This document shows, piece by piece, positions 47,859-57,178 of a DNA stretch of 64,000 nucleotides; position 1 is the first letter of the stretch, and every line of letters starts with the position of its first letter. Source of the stretch: Pseudomonas brenneri. Lineage in GTDB: Bacteria; Pseudomonadota; Gammaproteobacteria; Pseudomonadales; Pseudomonadaceae. A model generated the notes under the pieces. It was not told the DNA's origin. It searched no databases and worked only from the letters and a program-made list of their open reading frames with translations. Location: contig NZ_VFIL01000005.1 in assembly GCF_007858285.1 (NCBI RefSeq), positions 434,001 through 498,000 on the forward strand, read 5' to 3'. The translations under genes were made by a program, and so were the position numbers.

Positions 47859-47977
47859 AAACGTGGCCTACAAAGACCAGTACAACAAGCTACAAGCACC
47901 GGAGCACAATGCTTGATCTTGTTGTTACATCGTCTGACTCACCCTCCTGTAGGAAGGTTCCAAAGATAAAAATTTCT

Positions 47978-48262
47978 TCATGCCTGGGCGGTGATGCGCG
48001 TCTGGGCAGCGTTGCGCAAGGCCGCAATCACCGAGGGTTCCAGGCGCCCTTCAGCGATTTTCAGGTCGCGGTGCAGGCAATCCACCACGTCCACCAGGGC
48101 GCGTTTGTCGCTCAATTGTGCGCGATCCACTTCGCGCTCGACCACGATAGCCCCCGTAGGGTTCTTCACCGTCACCAGACACTCGCCGTGTACACCCGAG
48201 GCAGTCAGCGTGACCTGATAAGGGCTCAGCGCTTCACCGAGCAATAGGCTGATACTTTCCAT
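47978..48262 (-). CDS. DUF3509 domain-containing protein
   Basis: This 94-residue Pseudomonas-specific protein begins MESISLLLGEALSPYQVTLTASG and continues ECLVTVKNPTGAIVVEREVDRAQLSDKRALVDVV, typical of DUF3509. It is probably cytoplasmic and its function is unknown. The ATG at 48262 gives the family N-terminus; a GTG at 48274 would add MVIE. Neither has a strong ribosome site. A REP pair lies upstream. Confidence 0.85.
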   Translation of the reverse strand: MESISLLLGEALSPYQVTLTASGVHGECLVTVKNPTGAIVVEREVDRAQLSDKRALVDVVDCLHRDLKIAEGRLEPSVIAALRNAAQTRITAQA

Positions 48263-48304
48263 CTCGATCACCACTCAATCATGGGAGAAATAAATAACCA
48301 CTAC

Positions 48305-48403
48305 TGTAGGAGCGAGCTTGCTCGCGAAAGATTCAACAATAATGCGGGCATCTTGAATGAACGCGGTGTGTTTGAGTTTTTCGCGAGCAGGCTCGCTCCT
48401 ACA
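48305..48403. repeat. REP element pair (inverted)
   Basis: TGTAGGAGCGAGCTTGCTCGCG is inverted as CGCGAGCAGGCTCGCTCCTACA, with one mismatch in the second copy. Confidence 0.85.
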
Positions 48404-48533
48404 GGTAAATGACCTTCGTGCGAAGCACAAAGTTCGCCTTTGAGCTGAGCCTATCGAGCATGCATGGCAAAGATGACAGAGAGAAAACAGCCGCCGACAG
48501 GCTAGAATCCCCTGATTATTGCCGGAGTCCACC

Positions 48534-49196
48534 GTGAGAGACGCGTCTGAACAGCCCTTGCGCATTATCATCGCCGACGATCATCCGATTTTCCTGATTG
48601 GTTTGCGTGCAGTGCTCGAACGCGACGCGCAGGTGCGCATCGTCGGCGAGGCCAACTCGCCCCAGGCCCTTACCGCCCTGCTGCAACACTGCCCCTGCGA
48701 TGTACTGGTCACCGATTTCATGATGCCCGCCGAACCCCAGGCCGATGGCCTGCGCCTGATCGAACACCTGCGCCGGCATTACCCGGACCTGCCTATCGTG
48801 GTCGTGACCATGCTCAATAACGCCGGCCTGTTTCACTCGATCCTGGAGCTGGGGGTCATGGGCCTGTTGAGCAAGGCCAGCCTGGCCGATGAGCTGCCCG
48901 ATGCCATCGCTCAGGTGCGCCAACAGCGGCCTTATGTCGCGCGCACGATCAATCAGGCGCTGGCCCTGGCCGGCCAGGTGGGAGCTGATCGCCTGCACTC
49001 ACAGCAGCAATTGTCGCCTCGGGAGCTGGAAGTGATCCGCCTGTTGGCGGGTGGCAAGACGGTGGGCGAGATTGCCGCCCATCTCAATCGCAGCAAACAG
49101 ACCGTCAGCGCGCAGAAAGTCAGTGCCATGCGCAAGCTGGGGCTGATCAGCGATGCCGCGTTATTCATCTATGTGCAGGAACACGGGCTGGCCTGA
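48534..49196 (+). CDS. LuxR/FimZ-type response regulator (RocA-like)
   Basis: This 220-residue regulator has a REC domain (IIIADDHPIFLIGLRAVLE; phospho-acceptor D61 in DVLVTDFMMP) and a C-terminal LuxR helix-turn-helix (LSPRELEVIRLLAGGKTVGEIAAHLNRSKQTVSAQK, near residues 160-195). It resembles RocA1/SadA, which controls cup fimbrial genes in P. aeruginosa. The GTG at 48534 has GGAG six bases upstream; the TTG at 48519 is less likely. It is convergent with the EAL regulator gene, with only 2 bp between the stops. Confidence 0.85.
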   Translation: MRDASEQPLRIIIADDHPIFLIGLRAVLERDAQVRIVGEANSPQALTALLQHCPCDVLVTDFMMPAEPQADGLRLIEHLRRHYPDLPIVVVTMLNNAGLFHSILELGVMGLLSKASLADELPDAIAQVRQQRPYVARTINQALALAGQVGADRLHSQQQLSPRELEVIRLLAGGKTVGEIAAHLNRSKQTVSAQKVSAMRKLGLISDAALFIYVQEHGLA

Positions 49197-49198
49197 GA

Positions 49199-50434
49199 TC
49201 AAAACATCACGGTAGGCGCCGCCGATTGCGCAACCCACGGTTGCAGCGCCTGGGCGCTCATTGGCCGGGCGATCAGGCAACCTTGCAGCCAGGCCGGCCC
49301 CAGTGCACAGACCGCATCACGGTCGGCAAGGGTTTCAATGCCGGTCACTACCACCCCCACCCCCAAATGCCCGGCCATGCTCATGGCCCCGGCAACCACC
49401 GCACACTTGCGCTCGTCGCCGGCCATCCCGCTGGCAAATGCCGGGGGGATTTTCAACTCGGTGAATGGCAACTCCAGCAAGCGTTGCAGGCTGGTGCCGC
49501 CGATGCCGAAATCGCCAATGGACAGCTTGCAGCCGATCATCCGCAGGCGCAGCAAACCCGTGAAGTGGGCACTGTCAGTCTTCAGGCGCGAGGTTTCCAC
49601 CAGTTCCAGGGTCAGGTTGTGGGCGGGTACAGCGAAGCGTTGCAGCAGGCCTTGCAGGGTCAGTGCGAAGTGATCCAGCTCCAGCAGCCGCCCGGGAATA
49701 TTGACCGCCACGGGCAAGTCCTTGCCTGTGTCCTGGGACATTTGAGCGCACAGGCGCAGCGTCTCTTCCAGCACGTACCAGGTGAAGGCCTCTTCCAGGC
49801 CGGCCAACTCCAGCACCGGCAGGAATTCGTGGGGCAACAACTGGCCTCGCTCGGGGTCTTGCCACCGTGCCAGCGCCTCCACGCCTTGCAAATCGCCAGC
49901 CTGGCTGACGATGGGCTGGAACCACACACTGGCGTAGCGCTTGATTGCAGCCTCGCCGACCTTGGGCGCCAGCGGTGGTGCCTCGAACTCATTCATCCCA
50001 AGCATCTGCCGCACGCGCTCCCAGCCCAATGCCTGTGGGCTTGGCCGCAGGCGTTGCTGGCACGCAGCGAGCATTTGCCCAATCAACGTCGCCGAAGCCG
50101 GCTTGGGTGCACAGCCCAGCACATTGAGCCCGGCCTGACGGGCCATGTTCGCCACCCCTTCCAATACATCAGGCTCGGCGTTGCTCAACAGGATCAACAC
50201 CTGAGCCTGTCCGCGCTCGCCCAATTCGCGGATCAGTTCCAGGGAGTCACCTTGCTCCAGGTACAGATCGCAGATGGCAATATCCACCGGTCCCTTGCTC
50301 GCCAAAGACTGACGGGCAGCGTCGACGCTTTCGGCCGTCAACACGTTGAACACGTCATTGGCGTTAAGCATCTGGTGCAAGGCCATCAGCTGGAACGGAT
50401 GATCTTCGAGGATCAGGACTTTAAGTGAGCGCAT
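49199..50434 (-). CDS. response regulator with a degenerate EAL domain (RocR-like)
   Basis: This 411-residue protein has a REC domain (VLILEDHPFQLMAL; D56 in DIAICDLYLE) and a C-terminal EAL domain. Against the residues reported for RocR of P. aeruginosa, EAL (GVEALAR), Asn245, Glu277, Asp308, Lys328 and Gln384 are kept. The first Asp of the DDFG motif is Gly (IGDFGIGG, residue 307), and the conserved Glu of the (A/V)EGVE motif is Thr364 (VVTGIET). With two catalytic positions lost, phosphodiesterase activity is probably low or absent. Same strand as the sensor kinase, 73 bp downstream. Confidence 0.85.
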   Translation of the reverse strand: MRSLKVLILEDHPFQLMALHQMLNANDVFNVLTAESVDAARQSLASKGPVDIAICDLYLEQGDSLELIRELGERGQAQVLILLSNAEPDVLEGVANMARQAGLNVLGCAPKPASATLIGQMLAACQQRLRPSPQALGWERVRQMLGMNEFEAPPLAPKVGEAAIKRYASVWFQPIVSQAGDLQGVEALARWQDPERGQLLPHEFLPVLELAGLEEAFTWYVLEETLRLCAQMSQDTGKDLPVAVNIPGRLLELDHFALTLQGLLQRFAVPAHNLTLELVETSRLKTDSAHFTGLLRLRMIGCKLSIGDFGIGGTSLQRLLELPFTELKIPPAFASGMAGDERKCAVVAGAMSMAGHLGVGVVVTGIETLADRDAVCALGPAWLQGCLIARPMSAQALQPWVAQSAAPTVMF

Positions 50435-50507
50435 GGGAAACTTCTGTGAGCACGAGCGAGATTGCCCACACTACGCAATAGTTGGAGAGTTCCCCATAGG
50501 ACGCGTC

Positions 50508-53500
50508 CTATTCTTGCACCTTCAGATAAGGCCGGATCTGCTGCTGCAATACCTGGATTGCCGTCGACAAGGCTTGCCAGCGCTGCGCCAGTTCATCATC
50601 CCGGTGTTCTCGCGCACTGGCCTCAAGGGCGATGCAGGCCTTGGCCAATGGCAACGCATCCACCAGGCAGCAAATACCCTTGAGGCGATGCAGGCTGGCC
50701 CGCAACTGCGTCAGGTCGTGCTCGGCCATGGCGCTGCCCAGCAGGTGGTGCTCATGCTCAAGGTTGTTCGAAAGCTCCTGCAACATGCTTTGCAGGATCG
50801 GCCCGTCGGCCTGGGTCATCTTGCGCAGGGCCTGCAGATCGAAAGCCCGCACAGCCGTGACCCGGGCCAGCACCTGAGTCCATTGCTCCAGCGTCACGGG
50901 CTTGACCAGCAGCACATCCAGCCCCGCCAATTGGCTGCGCCGGTCTTCGCCTTCCTGGGCGTCGGCGGTGCAACCAACCAACGCGCAACGCGGGCGCTGC
51001 TCCTGGGCTTCTATCTGACGAATGGCTTCGGCCAGGGCATAACCGGACATGCCCGGCATATGACAATCGGTCACCAGCACGTCAAACGCCTCGCTGCGCC
51101 AGCGCTGCAAGGCGGCCTCGGCGTTATCGAGGGCCACCACCTGATGCCCGAGGAATTGCAACTGCTGGGCCAGTACCAGGCGGTTGGCCGGCAGGTCGTC
51201 GACAATCAGCACCGACAATGCCCTGCCCGCCGGCAGCAACGGCACGACGGCCGCAGGCTCAGGCAGATCATCACTGCCGACCCGGTCCAGGCGCAGGTCG
51301 ATGCACACGGTGGTGCCTTCGCCCAGGGCACTGTGCAGGGTGATGTGCCCGCCCATCAGGTCCACCAGTTGCTGGCAGATGCTCAAGCCCAACCCGGTGC
51401 CGCCATGCTCGGCGGCTGTCAGTGGGCTGCCCTGGATGAACGGCTTGAACACCCGCGCCTGCTGTTCGACGCTGATGCCGGGGCCGGTATCTTCGACGCA
51501 CAGGTGCAAGTATTCATGCCCCTCCCCATCCACCTGGCAGGCGACACGCAAACGCACCTCTCCGTGCTGTGTGAACTTGAGCGCATTGCCCAAAAGGTTA
51601 TGCATGACCTGGCGCAGGCGCAGTGGGTCGAACCAGTAAAAGCCTTGCGCCTGGGGGTCGAAAGCCAGGGTCAGGTGCAAGCCCTTTTTCTGCGCGGTGG
51701 CTTCAAACAGCCGCTGGATACCCTCGAAGAAACCTTGCAGGTCGGTAGTCTGTGGCGCCAGTTGCAGGTGGCCAGCTTCGATCTTCGCCAGGTCCAGGCT
51801 GTCGCCCATCAAGGCGATCAGCTCGTGTGCCGAGCGGTGGGCAACCTGCAGCGCCTCGGAGACGGGAGTGCCCGAGGCCAGCGCACGCTCCTGTTCCAGC
51901 TCTAGCAGGCCGATGATCGCCGTCATCGGTGTACGAATCTCATGGCTGAGGTTCGACACAAAGGCACTCTTAGCGAAATTCGCGTCATCGGCGGCGCGGC
52001 GCGCATCCATCAGTTGGGTCTCCAGGACCTTGCGCTCGTTGATATCGACCCAACCACCGAGCAGCCCCTGCAACCGCCCCTGGGCATCATAGAACGGCAC
52101 GGTCCACTGATAGACATGGGCGGTGCCGCCGTTGAAGTCCAACTGACGGTCGATAAACAGCGATTGCTGCGTGACCAACTGCTCCATGTGCCCCACATGC
52201 AGGCGCAAGGCCGTGGCGGCGGGCAGTATTCCACTCTCCGGCAGGGTCAGGCCCTGGATCTGCTCAAGCCGGGTGGCCAACTGCTGCTCATAACTTTTGT
52301 TGCACGTGACCAGACGGCCTTCGAGGTCACGCACAAACACCGGGTTGGGCATGCCATCGAGTAGCGCACGCTTGAACGCCAACTGGTCATTGAGCCGCTG
52401 CTCGGCCTCGACGCGCTGGCGAATCTGGCGCTTGAGCCGGCTGTTCCAGACCAGCGACACCAGGACAAACAGGATGGCCGTGGCGACCGTCCAATAGGCC
52501 CACGGCGGCACCCGCTGCCAGGCCGGCACCGGGACGGCCACTGCGCCCATCCAGCGCAAGCGCAGGGCACTCAACTCCGCCACCGGCATTGCTTCAAGGG
52601 CCTTGTTCAAAATACTCAGCAGCTCGGGATGGTCCTTGCGTACCGACAGGCTGTCGCTGGACCACTTGCCATCGACGCTGCGACCGGCGCGCAACTCATC
52701 GGCCGGGTAACTCTGCACCTCCACTTCACTCTGGATAGTCGCTGCCGCATCACCCCGGGCCACCAGGGCGCGGGCCTCGGTGTAGTTGGGCACCAACCGC
52801 AGCCGGATCCCGGGGTATTCGCGACGGATATACGCTTGCAGCACATGCCGCGCCGGCAGCGCCAATACCTCGCCCGTCAGTTGGCTAAGGCTGGTCAGCG
52901 GCGGCGCATCCAGACGTTCGACAAACACCCAGCCGGCACCGCCAAACCCATGGCTGAAATCGAGAAAGCGCCGACGCTCGGTGTTTTCCACCAGGGTGGT
53001 ACTCATGTCTGCGCCGCCCGTTTCCAGGAGTGCGAGGTTTTGCGCGGTGGAAAACACTTCCTCCATGACGAACTGCAAACCGGTCATGCGCGAGAGACGG
53101 TTGAGCAAATCGACGTTCAATCCGACCCAGCGGCCATCCTTGTCCTTGAACACATAGGGCGAGTATTGCTGGGACGCCACCACGACATGGGGATGGTGCA
53201 GTACCCAGGCCTGCTCGGCTGCCGACAAGGGGATGCGTTCGCCGGCAACGTCAACCCCAAGGCCGGTGGTCCAGCGGGCCAGGATCTCGCGGCGCACCGA
53301 GTCATCGATGCTCTGCAGCGCGCGGTCCATCATCTGGCCCAGCAAGGGGTCGGCCTGGCGCGTGGCAAAGGCAAAGCCAATTGGCGCCAGGCGGCTTTGC
53401 TCCTTGATCTGCATGCTCAGGTAAGGGCGCAGGGACTTGTAGGCACGCACGATCACTTCATTGCCGATAAAGGCATCCACATCGCCCTGCTCCAGGGCTT

Positions 53501-54092
53501 CCAGGCCGCTGTAGAGGTTGGGGGCCAGCATGATGTGGCTTTGCGGGTAGGCCGCATGCACGTTCTTGACGTTGGCGTAGCCGTCGAGCAACACCACCTT
53601 CTTGTCCTGGAGCGCGTCGTTCTGCGCGGCGTCGTCACCGCGCATCACCACCACCGAGCGGTCGGGCATATAGTCTGCGGTAAAGGCCAGGCCGGGCACG
53701 TCACGTTCGTAGCCATTGGCGCTGGTGAGGATGTCGATGCTACCGGCGCGCAAGGCCTCCACGGCCTGGGCCCGCTCGGCAAAGCCCATCACCTGCATCG
53801 GTACGCCGAGCCGGGCACCCACCAGGCTCAAGTAATCAGCGCTGATGCCCTGGTAGCGATTGCGATCGCGGGTGATATCAATCGGTTGGTAATCATCGAT
53901 GGAGATCCCCACTTTCAACGTGCGGTGACGCGCCAGCCATTGCTGTTCGGCCGGGGCCAGGGTCATGGGTGACAGGGCGATAAACGCCGGCACCAGATTG
54001 AACGGCAGGCTGACGGCGGCCAGGCTGGCCGGCAGGTGGCCGAGTAGCAGCATGCTCAATAGGCACTGGTGCCATCGAATCGTGAACCGCAC
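50508..54092 (-). CDS. BvgS-like hybrid sensor kinase (RocS-like)
   Basis: This 1194-residue unorthodox kinase senses through two periplasmic Venus-flytrap domains. In order: signal (WHQCLLSMLLLGHLPASLA); VFT1 from LKVGISIDDYQPIDI; VFT2 from VVVASQQYSPYVFKDKDG; membrane helix WAYWTVATAILFVLVSLVW; PAS; HisKA with SNLSHEIRTPM (near 716); HATPase with HGGTGLGLSICQQL; REC with LVTDCHMPGMSG (near 1007); Hpt with SLHRLKGICC (near 1133). The GTG at 54092 is chosen because the ATG at 54209 lies in the thrC terminator and would hide the signal peptide. It probably phosphorylates both RocA-like and RocR-like partners. Confidence 0.88.
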   Translation of the reverse strand: MRFTIRWHQCLLSMLLLGHLPASLAAVSLPFNLVPAFIALSPMTLAPAEQQWLARHRTLKVGISIDDYQPIDITRDRNRYQGISADYLSLVGARLGVPMQVMGFAERAQAVEALRAGSIDILTSANGYERDVPGLAFTADYMPDRSVVVMRGDDAAQNDALQDKKVVLLDGYANVKNVHAAYPQSHIMLAPNLYSGLEALEQGDVDAFIGNEVIVRAYKSLRPYLSMQIKEQSRLAPIGFAFATRQADPLLGQMMDRALQSIDDSVRREILARWTTGLGVDVAGERIPLSAAEQAWVLHHPHVVVASQQYSPYVFKDKDGRWVGLNVDLLNRLSRMTGLQFVMEEVFSTAQNLALLETGGADMSTTLVENTERRRFLDFSHGFGGAGWVFVERLDAPPLTSLSQLTGEVLALPARHVLQAYIRREYPGIRLRLVPNYTEARALVARGDAAATIQSEVEVQSYPADELRAGRSVDGKWSSDSLSVRKDHPELLSILNKALEAMPVAELSALRLRWMGAVAVPVPAWQRVPPWAYWTVATAILFVLVSLVWNSRLKRQIRQRVEAEQRLNDQLAFKRALLDGMPNPVFVRDLEGRLVTCNKSYEQQLATRLEQIQGLTLPESGILPAATALRLHVGHMEQLVTQQSLFIDRQLDFNGGTAHVYQWTVPFYDAQGRLQGLLGGWVDINERKVLETQLMDARRAADDANFAKSAFVSNLSHEIRTPMTAIIGLLELEQERALASGTPVSEALQVAHRSAHELIALMGDSLDLAKIEAGHLQLAPQTTDLQGFFEGIQRLFEATAQKKGLHLTLAFDPQAQGFYWFDPLRLRQVMHNLLGNALKFTQHGEVRLRVACQVDGEGHEYLHLCVEDTGPGISVEQQARVFKPFIQGSPLTAAEHGGTGLGLSICQQLVDLMGGHITLHSALGEGTTVCIDLRLDRVGSDDLPEPAAVVPLLPAGRALSVLIVDDLPANRLVLAQQLQFLGHQVVALDNAEAALQRWRSEAFDVLVTDCHMPGMSGYALAEAIRQIEAQEQRPRCALVGCTADAQEGEDRRSQLAGLDVLLVKPVTLEQWTQVLARVTAVRAFDLQALRKMTQADGPILQSMLQELSNNLEHEHHLLGSAMAEHDLTQLRASLHRLKGICCLVDALPLAKACIALEASAREHRDDELAQRWQALSTAIQVLQQQIRPYLKVQE

Positions 54093-54166
54093 TGCGGGGG
54101 TTTCCTTGTGGGTTATTTGACGCGAAGCTCCCACAGGGGGAGTGCGGTGAGCGATGTACCCCAAAT

Positions 54167-54206
54167 AAAAACGACGCTTCCCATTACTGGGTAAACGCCG
54201 TTTTTT
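54167..54206 (-). terminator. terminator after thrC
   Basis: An imperfect hairpin, AAAAACGACGCTTCCC pairing with GGGTAAACGCCGTTTTT, with A/T runs on both sides; it overlaps the spurious upstream extension of the sensor kinase frame. Confidence 0.7.
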
Positions 54207-54235
54207 CAAGCGAACAGCATTGGATCAGCCAGCTC

Positions 54236-55645
54236 TCAGAGCGGTTTCCCACGATTGCCATGTTGGCTGACAAACGCCTGGATGGCTTTCAGGTCGTTAG
54301 GCAGCACGGTGCAACGCTCTTCACGCTCGAACAGGTCCGCCAGGTGCGTCGGCAGTTCCAGGGCCTTGCCGACACCGGCCTTCTGCACCGCCTCGGGGAA
54401 TTTCACCGGGTGGGCGGTGCCGAGGATGACCATCGGGATATCCAGGCTGCGGCGGCATTCACGCGCGGCCTTGACGCCAATGGCGGTGTGCGGGTCCAGC
54501 AGCTCGCCGGTCTGGGCGTAGACTTCGGCAATGGTCTCGCAGGTCTGGGCATCGTCCACGGCCAGGGAGTCGAACAACTTGCGGGTTTCGGTCCAGCGCT
54601 CCTGGTCGACGCTGAAACCGCCACCTTGCTTGAAGCTGTCCATCAGGCCGGCCAGGGCTGCACCGTTGCGACCATGCATGTCGAACAGCAAACGCTCGAA
54701 GTTCGACGAGACCATGATGTCCATCGACGGCGACAGGGTCGCGTGCAGGGTTTCCTTGACGTACTGGTTGCCGCTCATGAAGCGGTGCAGGATGTCGTTG
54801 CGGTTGGTGGCGACGATCAACTGGTTGATCGGCAGGCCCATGTTGCGCGCCAGGTAACCGGCGAAGATATCGCCGAAGTTGCCGGTTGGCACCGAGAACG
54901 ACACCGAACGTGCCGGCCCGCCCAGCTGCAGCGAGGCGTGGAAGTAGTAGACGATCTGGGCCATGATCCGCGCCCAGTTGATCGAGTTCACCGCCACCAG
55001 GCGCGTGCCCTTGAGAAAGCTCTGGTCGGCGAAGCTGGCCTTGACCATTTCCTGGCAGTCATCGAAGTTGCCTTCGACGGCGATGTTGTGGATGTTCTCG
55101 CCAAAGAGGGTGGTCATCTGCCGGCGCTGCACGTCCGACACACGGTTGTGCGGGTGCAGGATGAAGATATCGACGTTTTCGCAGTGCTTGCAGCCTTCGA
55201 TGGCCGCCGAGCCGGTATCACCGGAGGTGGCACCGATAATCACCACGCGCTCGCCGCGTTTCTCCAGCACGTAGTCCAGCAGGCGACCGAGCAGTTGCAA
55301 GGCGAAATCCTTGAACGCCAGGGTCGGGCCGTGGAACAGCTCCAACACCCATTCGTTGCCATTCAACTGGCGCAACGGGGCGATGGCGTTGTGGGAGAAC
55401 ACGCCGTAGGTTTCTTCGAGAATCTTCTTGAAATCGGCATCGGGGATACTGCCGGTGACGAACGGGCGCATGACCCGGAACGCCAGCTCGTGGTACGGCA
55501 GGCCGGCCCAGGAGGCGATTTCTTCCTGGGTGAAGCGTGGCAGGTTTTCCGGCACGTACAGGCCGCCGTCAGTGGCGAGGCCTGCGAGCAGGACGTCTTC
55601 GAAATTCAGGGCCGGTGCCTGGCCGCGGGTGCTGATGTAGCGCAT
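54236..55645 (-). CDS. thrC: threonine synthase
   Basis: ThrC makes threonine from O-phosphohomoserine, with PLP. The 469-residue protein has the N-terminal MRYISTRGQAPALNFEDVLLAGLATDGGLYVPE, the PLP lysine in TLAFKDFALQLLG (near residue 112), and phosphate-binding GATSGDTGSAAIEG. Length and start are those of the family. It follows hom by about 100 bp, completing a homoserine-to-threonine pair. Confidence 0.97.
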   Translation of the reverse strand: MRYISTRGQAPALNFEDVLLAGLATDGGLYVPENLPRFTQEEIASWAGLPYHELAFRVMRPFVTGSIPDADFKKILEETYGVFSHNAIAPLRQLNGNEWVLELFHGPTLAFKDFALQLLGRLLDYVLEKRGERVVIIGATSGDTGSAAIEGCKHCENVDIFILHPHNRVSDVQRRQMTTLFGENIHNIAVEGNFDDCQEMVKASFADQSFLKGTRLVAVNSINWARIMAQIVYYFHASLQLGGPARSVSFSVPTGNFGDIFAGYLARNMGLPINQLIVATNRNDILHRFMSGNQYVKETLHATLSPSMDIMVSSNFERLLFDMHGRNGAALAGLMDSFKQGGGFSVDQERWTETRKLFDSLAVDDAQTCETIAEVYAQTGELLDPHTAIGVKAARECRRSLDIPMVILGTAHPVKFPEAVQKAGVGKALELPTHLADLFEREERCTVLPNDLKAIQAFVSQHGNRGKPL

Positions 55646-55661
55646 AAAAGCAAACCTTCGG

Positions 55662-55747
55662 TTTGGGCTTCAAGCTTCAAGCCTCAAGCTGCAAGTTAGA
55701 GCGATTCGGCTCTTGCTTGCAGCGTGTGGCTGATAGCTTGCAGCTGC
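55662..55747. repeat. short interspersed repeat (AAGCTTCAAGC-type) between hom and thrC
   Basis: Recurring AAGCTTCAAGC, CTTGCAGC and related words form a loosely palindromic run. It resembles a repeat family I have seen in fluorescent pseudomonads. No gene is present. Confidence 0.45.
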
Positions 55748-55748
55748 A

Positions 55749-57053
55749 TTAATTAAGATGTTCGACGCGAATCCGTACCACCGGCCCGACCACGCCTTGC
55801 AGGGCTTCCAGTGCGGCGATGGCATCGTTCATGCGCTGTTCCAGCACGCGGTGGGTCAGCAGGATCATCGGCACCAGGCCGTCGTGTTCCTCGACTTCCT
55901 TCTGCATGATCGACTCGATGTTGATGCCGCGCTCCGAGAGGATGCTGGCCACCTGGGCCAACACGCCCGGATGATCCTTGGCCTGGATCCGCAAGTAGTA
56001 GGAGCTTTCGCAGGCTTCGATCGGCAGGATCGGATGGGCCGACAGCGAGTCCGGCTGGAACGCCAGGTGCGGCACGCGGTTTTCCGGGTCGCTGGTCATG
56101 GCGCGGACCACGTCCACCAGGTCGGCAATCACCGACGAAGCGGTCGGTTCCATGCCGGCGCCGGCGCCGTAGAACAGGGTCGAACCAGCGGCATCACCGT
56201 TGACCATCACCGCGTTCATCACGCCATTGACGTTGGCAATCAGGCGATCGGCCGGAATCAGGGTCGGATGCACACGCAGCTCGATGCCCGCCTCAGTACT
56301 ACGCGCTACACCCAGGTGCTTGATGCGGTAGCCCAGGGCTTCGGCATAGTTCACGTCAGCAGTGGTCAGCTGGGTGATGCCTTCGGTGTAGGCCTTGTCG
56401 AACTGCAGCGGGATGCCAAAGGCGATGGACGCCAGAATCGTCAGCTTGTGCGCTGCGTCGATGCCCTCGACGTCAAACGTCGGGTCGGCTTCGGCGTAAC
56501 CCAGGGCCTGGGCTTCGGCCAGCACGTCTTCAAAGGTACGGCCCTTCTCACGCATTTCGGTGAGGATGAAGTTGCCGGTGCCGTTGATGATCCCCGCCAC
56601 CCAGTTGATGCGGTTGGCCGACAGGCCTTCGCGGATCGCCTTGATCACCGGGATGCCACCGGCCACTGCCGCTTCAAACGCAACGATCACGCCCTTCTCA
56701 CGGGCCTTGGCGAAGATTTCATTGCCGTGCACGGCAATCAGCGCCTTGTTGGCGGTGACCACGTGCTTGCCATTCTCGATGGCCTTGAGTACCAGCTCAC
56801 GGGCGACGGTGTAGCCGCCGACCAGTTCAATGACGATGTCGATTTCAGGGTTTGTGGCCACGTCGAAGACATCGTTGGTAATCGCAATACCGGTTGTTTG
56901 GTACTGAGGCTTTGGCGTACGCATGGCAATTTGTGCCACTTCAATCCCACGCCCTGCACGGCGGGAAATTTCCTCAGCGTTACGCTGAAGTACGTTCAAG
57001 GTACCGCCACCGACGGTCCCTAACCCACAGATGCCTACTTTGACCGGTTTCAC
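55749..57053 (-). CDS. hom: homoserine dehydrogenase
   Basis: Hom reduces aspartate semialdehyde to homoserine with NAD(P)H. The 434-residue protein has the Rossmann motif VGICGLGTVGGG, the substrate region HVVTANKALIAVHG, AAVAGGIPVIKAIREGLSANRINWVAGIINGTGNF and a C-terminal ACT domain (KDHPGVLAQVASILSERGINIESIMQKEVEEHDGLVPMILLTH). The GTG at 57053 is preferred because GGGGAG lies seven bases upstream; the ATG at 57068 has no ribosome site. Confidence 0.96.
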   Translation of the reverse strand: MKPVKVGICGLGTVGGGTLNVLQRNAEEISRRAGRGIEVAQIAMRTPKPQYQTTGIAITNDVFDVATNPEIDIVIELVGGYTVARELVLKAIENGKHVVTANKALIAVHGNEIFAKAREKGVIVAFEAAVAGGIPVIKAIREGLSANRINWVAGIINGTGNFILTEMREKGRTFEDVLAEAQALGYAEADPTFDVEGIDAAHKLTILASIAFGIPLQFDKAYTEGITQLTTADVNYAEALGYRIKHLGVARSTEAGIELRVHPTLIPADRLIANVNGVMNAVMVNGDAAGSTLFYGAGAGMEPTASSVIADLVDVVRAMTSDPENRVPHLAFQPDSLSAHPILPIEACESSYYLRIQAKDHPGVLAQVASILSERGINIESIMQKEVEEHDGLVPMILLTHRVLEQRMNDAIAALEALQGVVGPVVRIRVEHLN

Positions 57054-57071
57054 TGAAGCACTCCCCATGAA

Positions 57072-57094
57072 ACGGCCGACTCAAGGTCGGCCGT
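57072..57094 (-). terminator. hairpin between dsbC and hom
   Basis: ACGGCCGAC and GTCGGCCGT form a perfect 9-bp stem with a 5-nt loop. On the minus strand it is followed by TTTC, 19 bp upstream of the hom start. It may terminate dsbC or act in the hom leader. Confidence 0.6.
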
Positions 57095-57178
57095 GAAAAC
57101 AGCCGCACAACTGCGGCTCGCTATTGATGACCCGTTGATTTGTCGCGGGTCTGACCGTCAAAGGCTCGACGATACTGC

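Noticed and set aside
44890..48403. REP pairs at 44890-44989 and 48305-48403 read as one mobile element carrying the genes between
   Set aside because: The intervening genes are ordinary core or accessory genes with no transposase, and REP pairs of this type occur singly elsewhere in the window.
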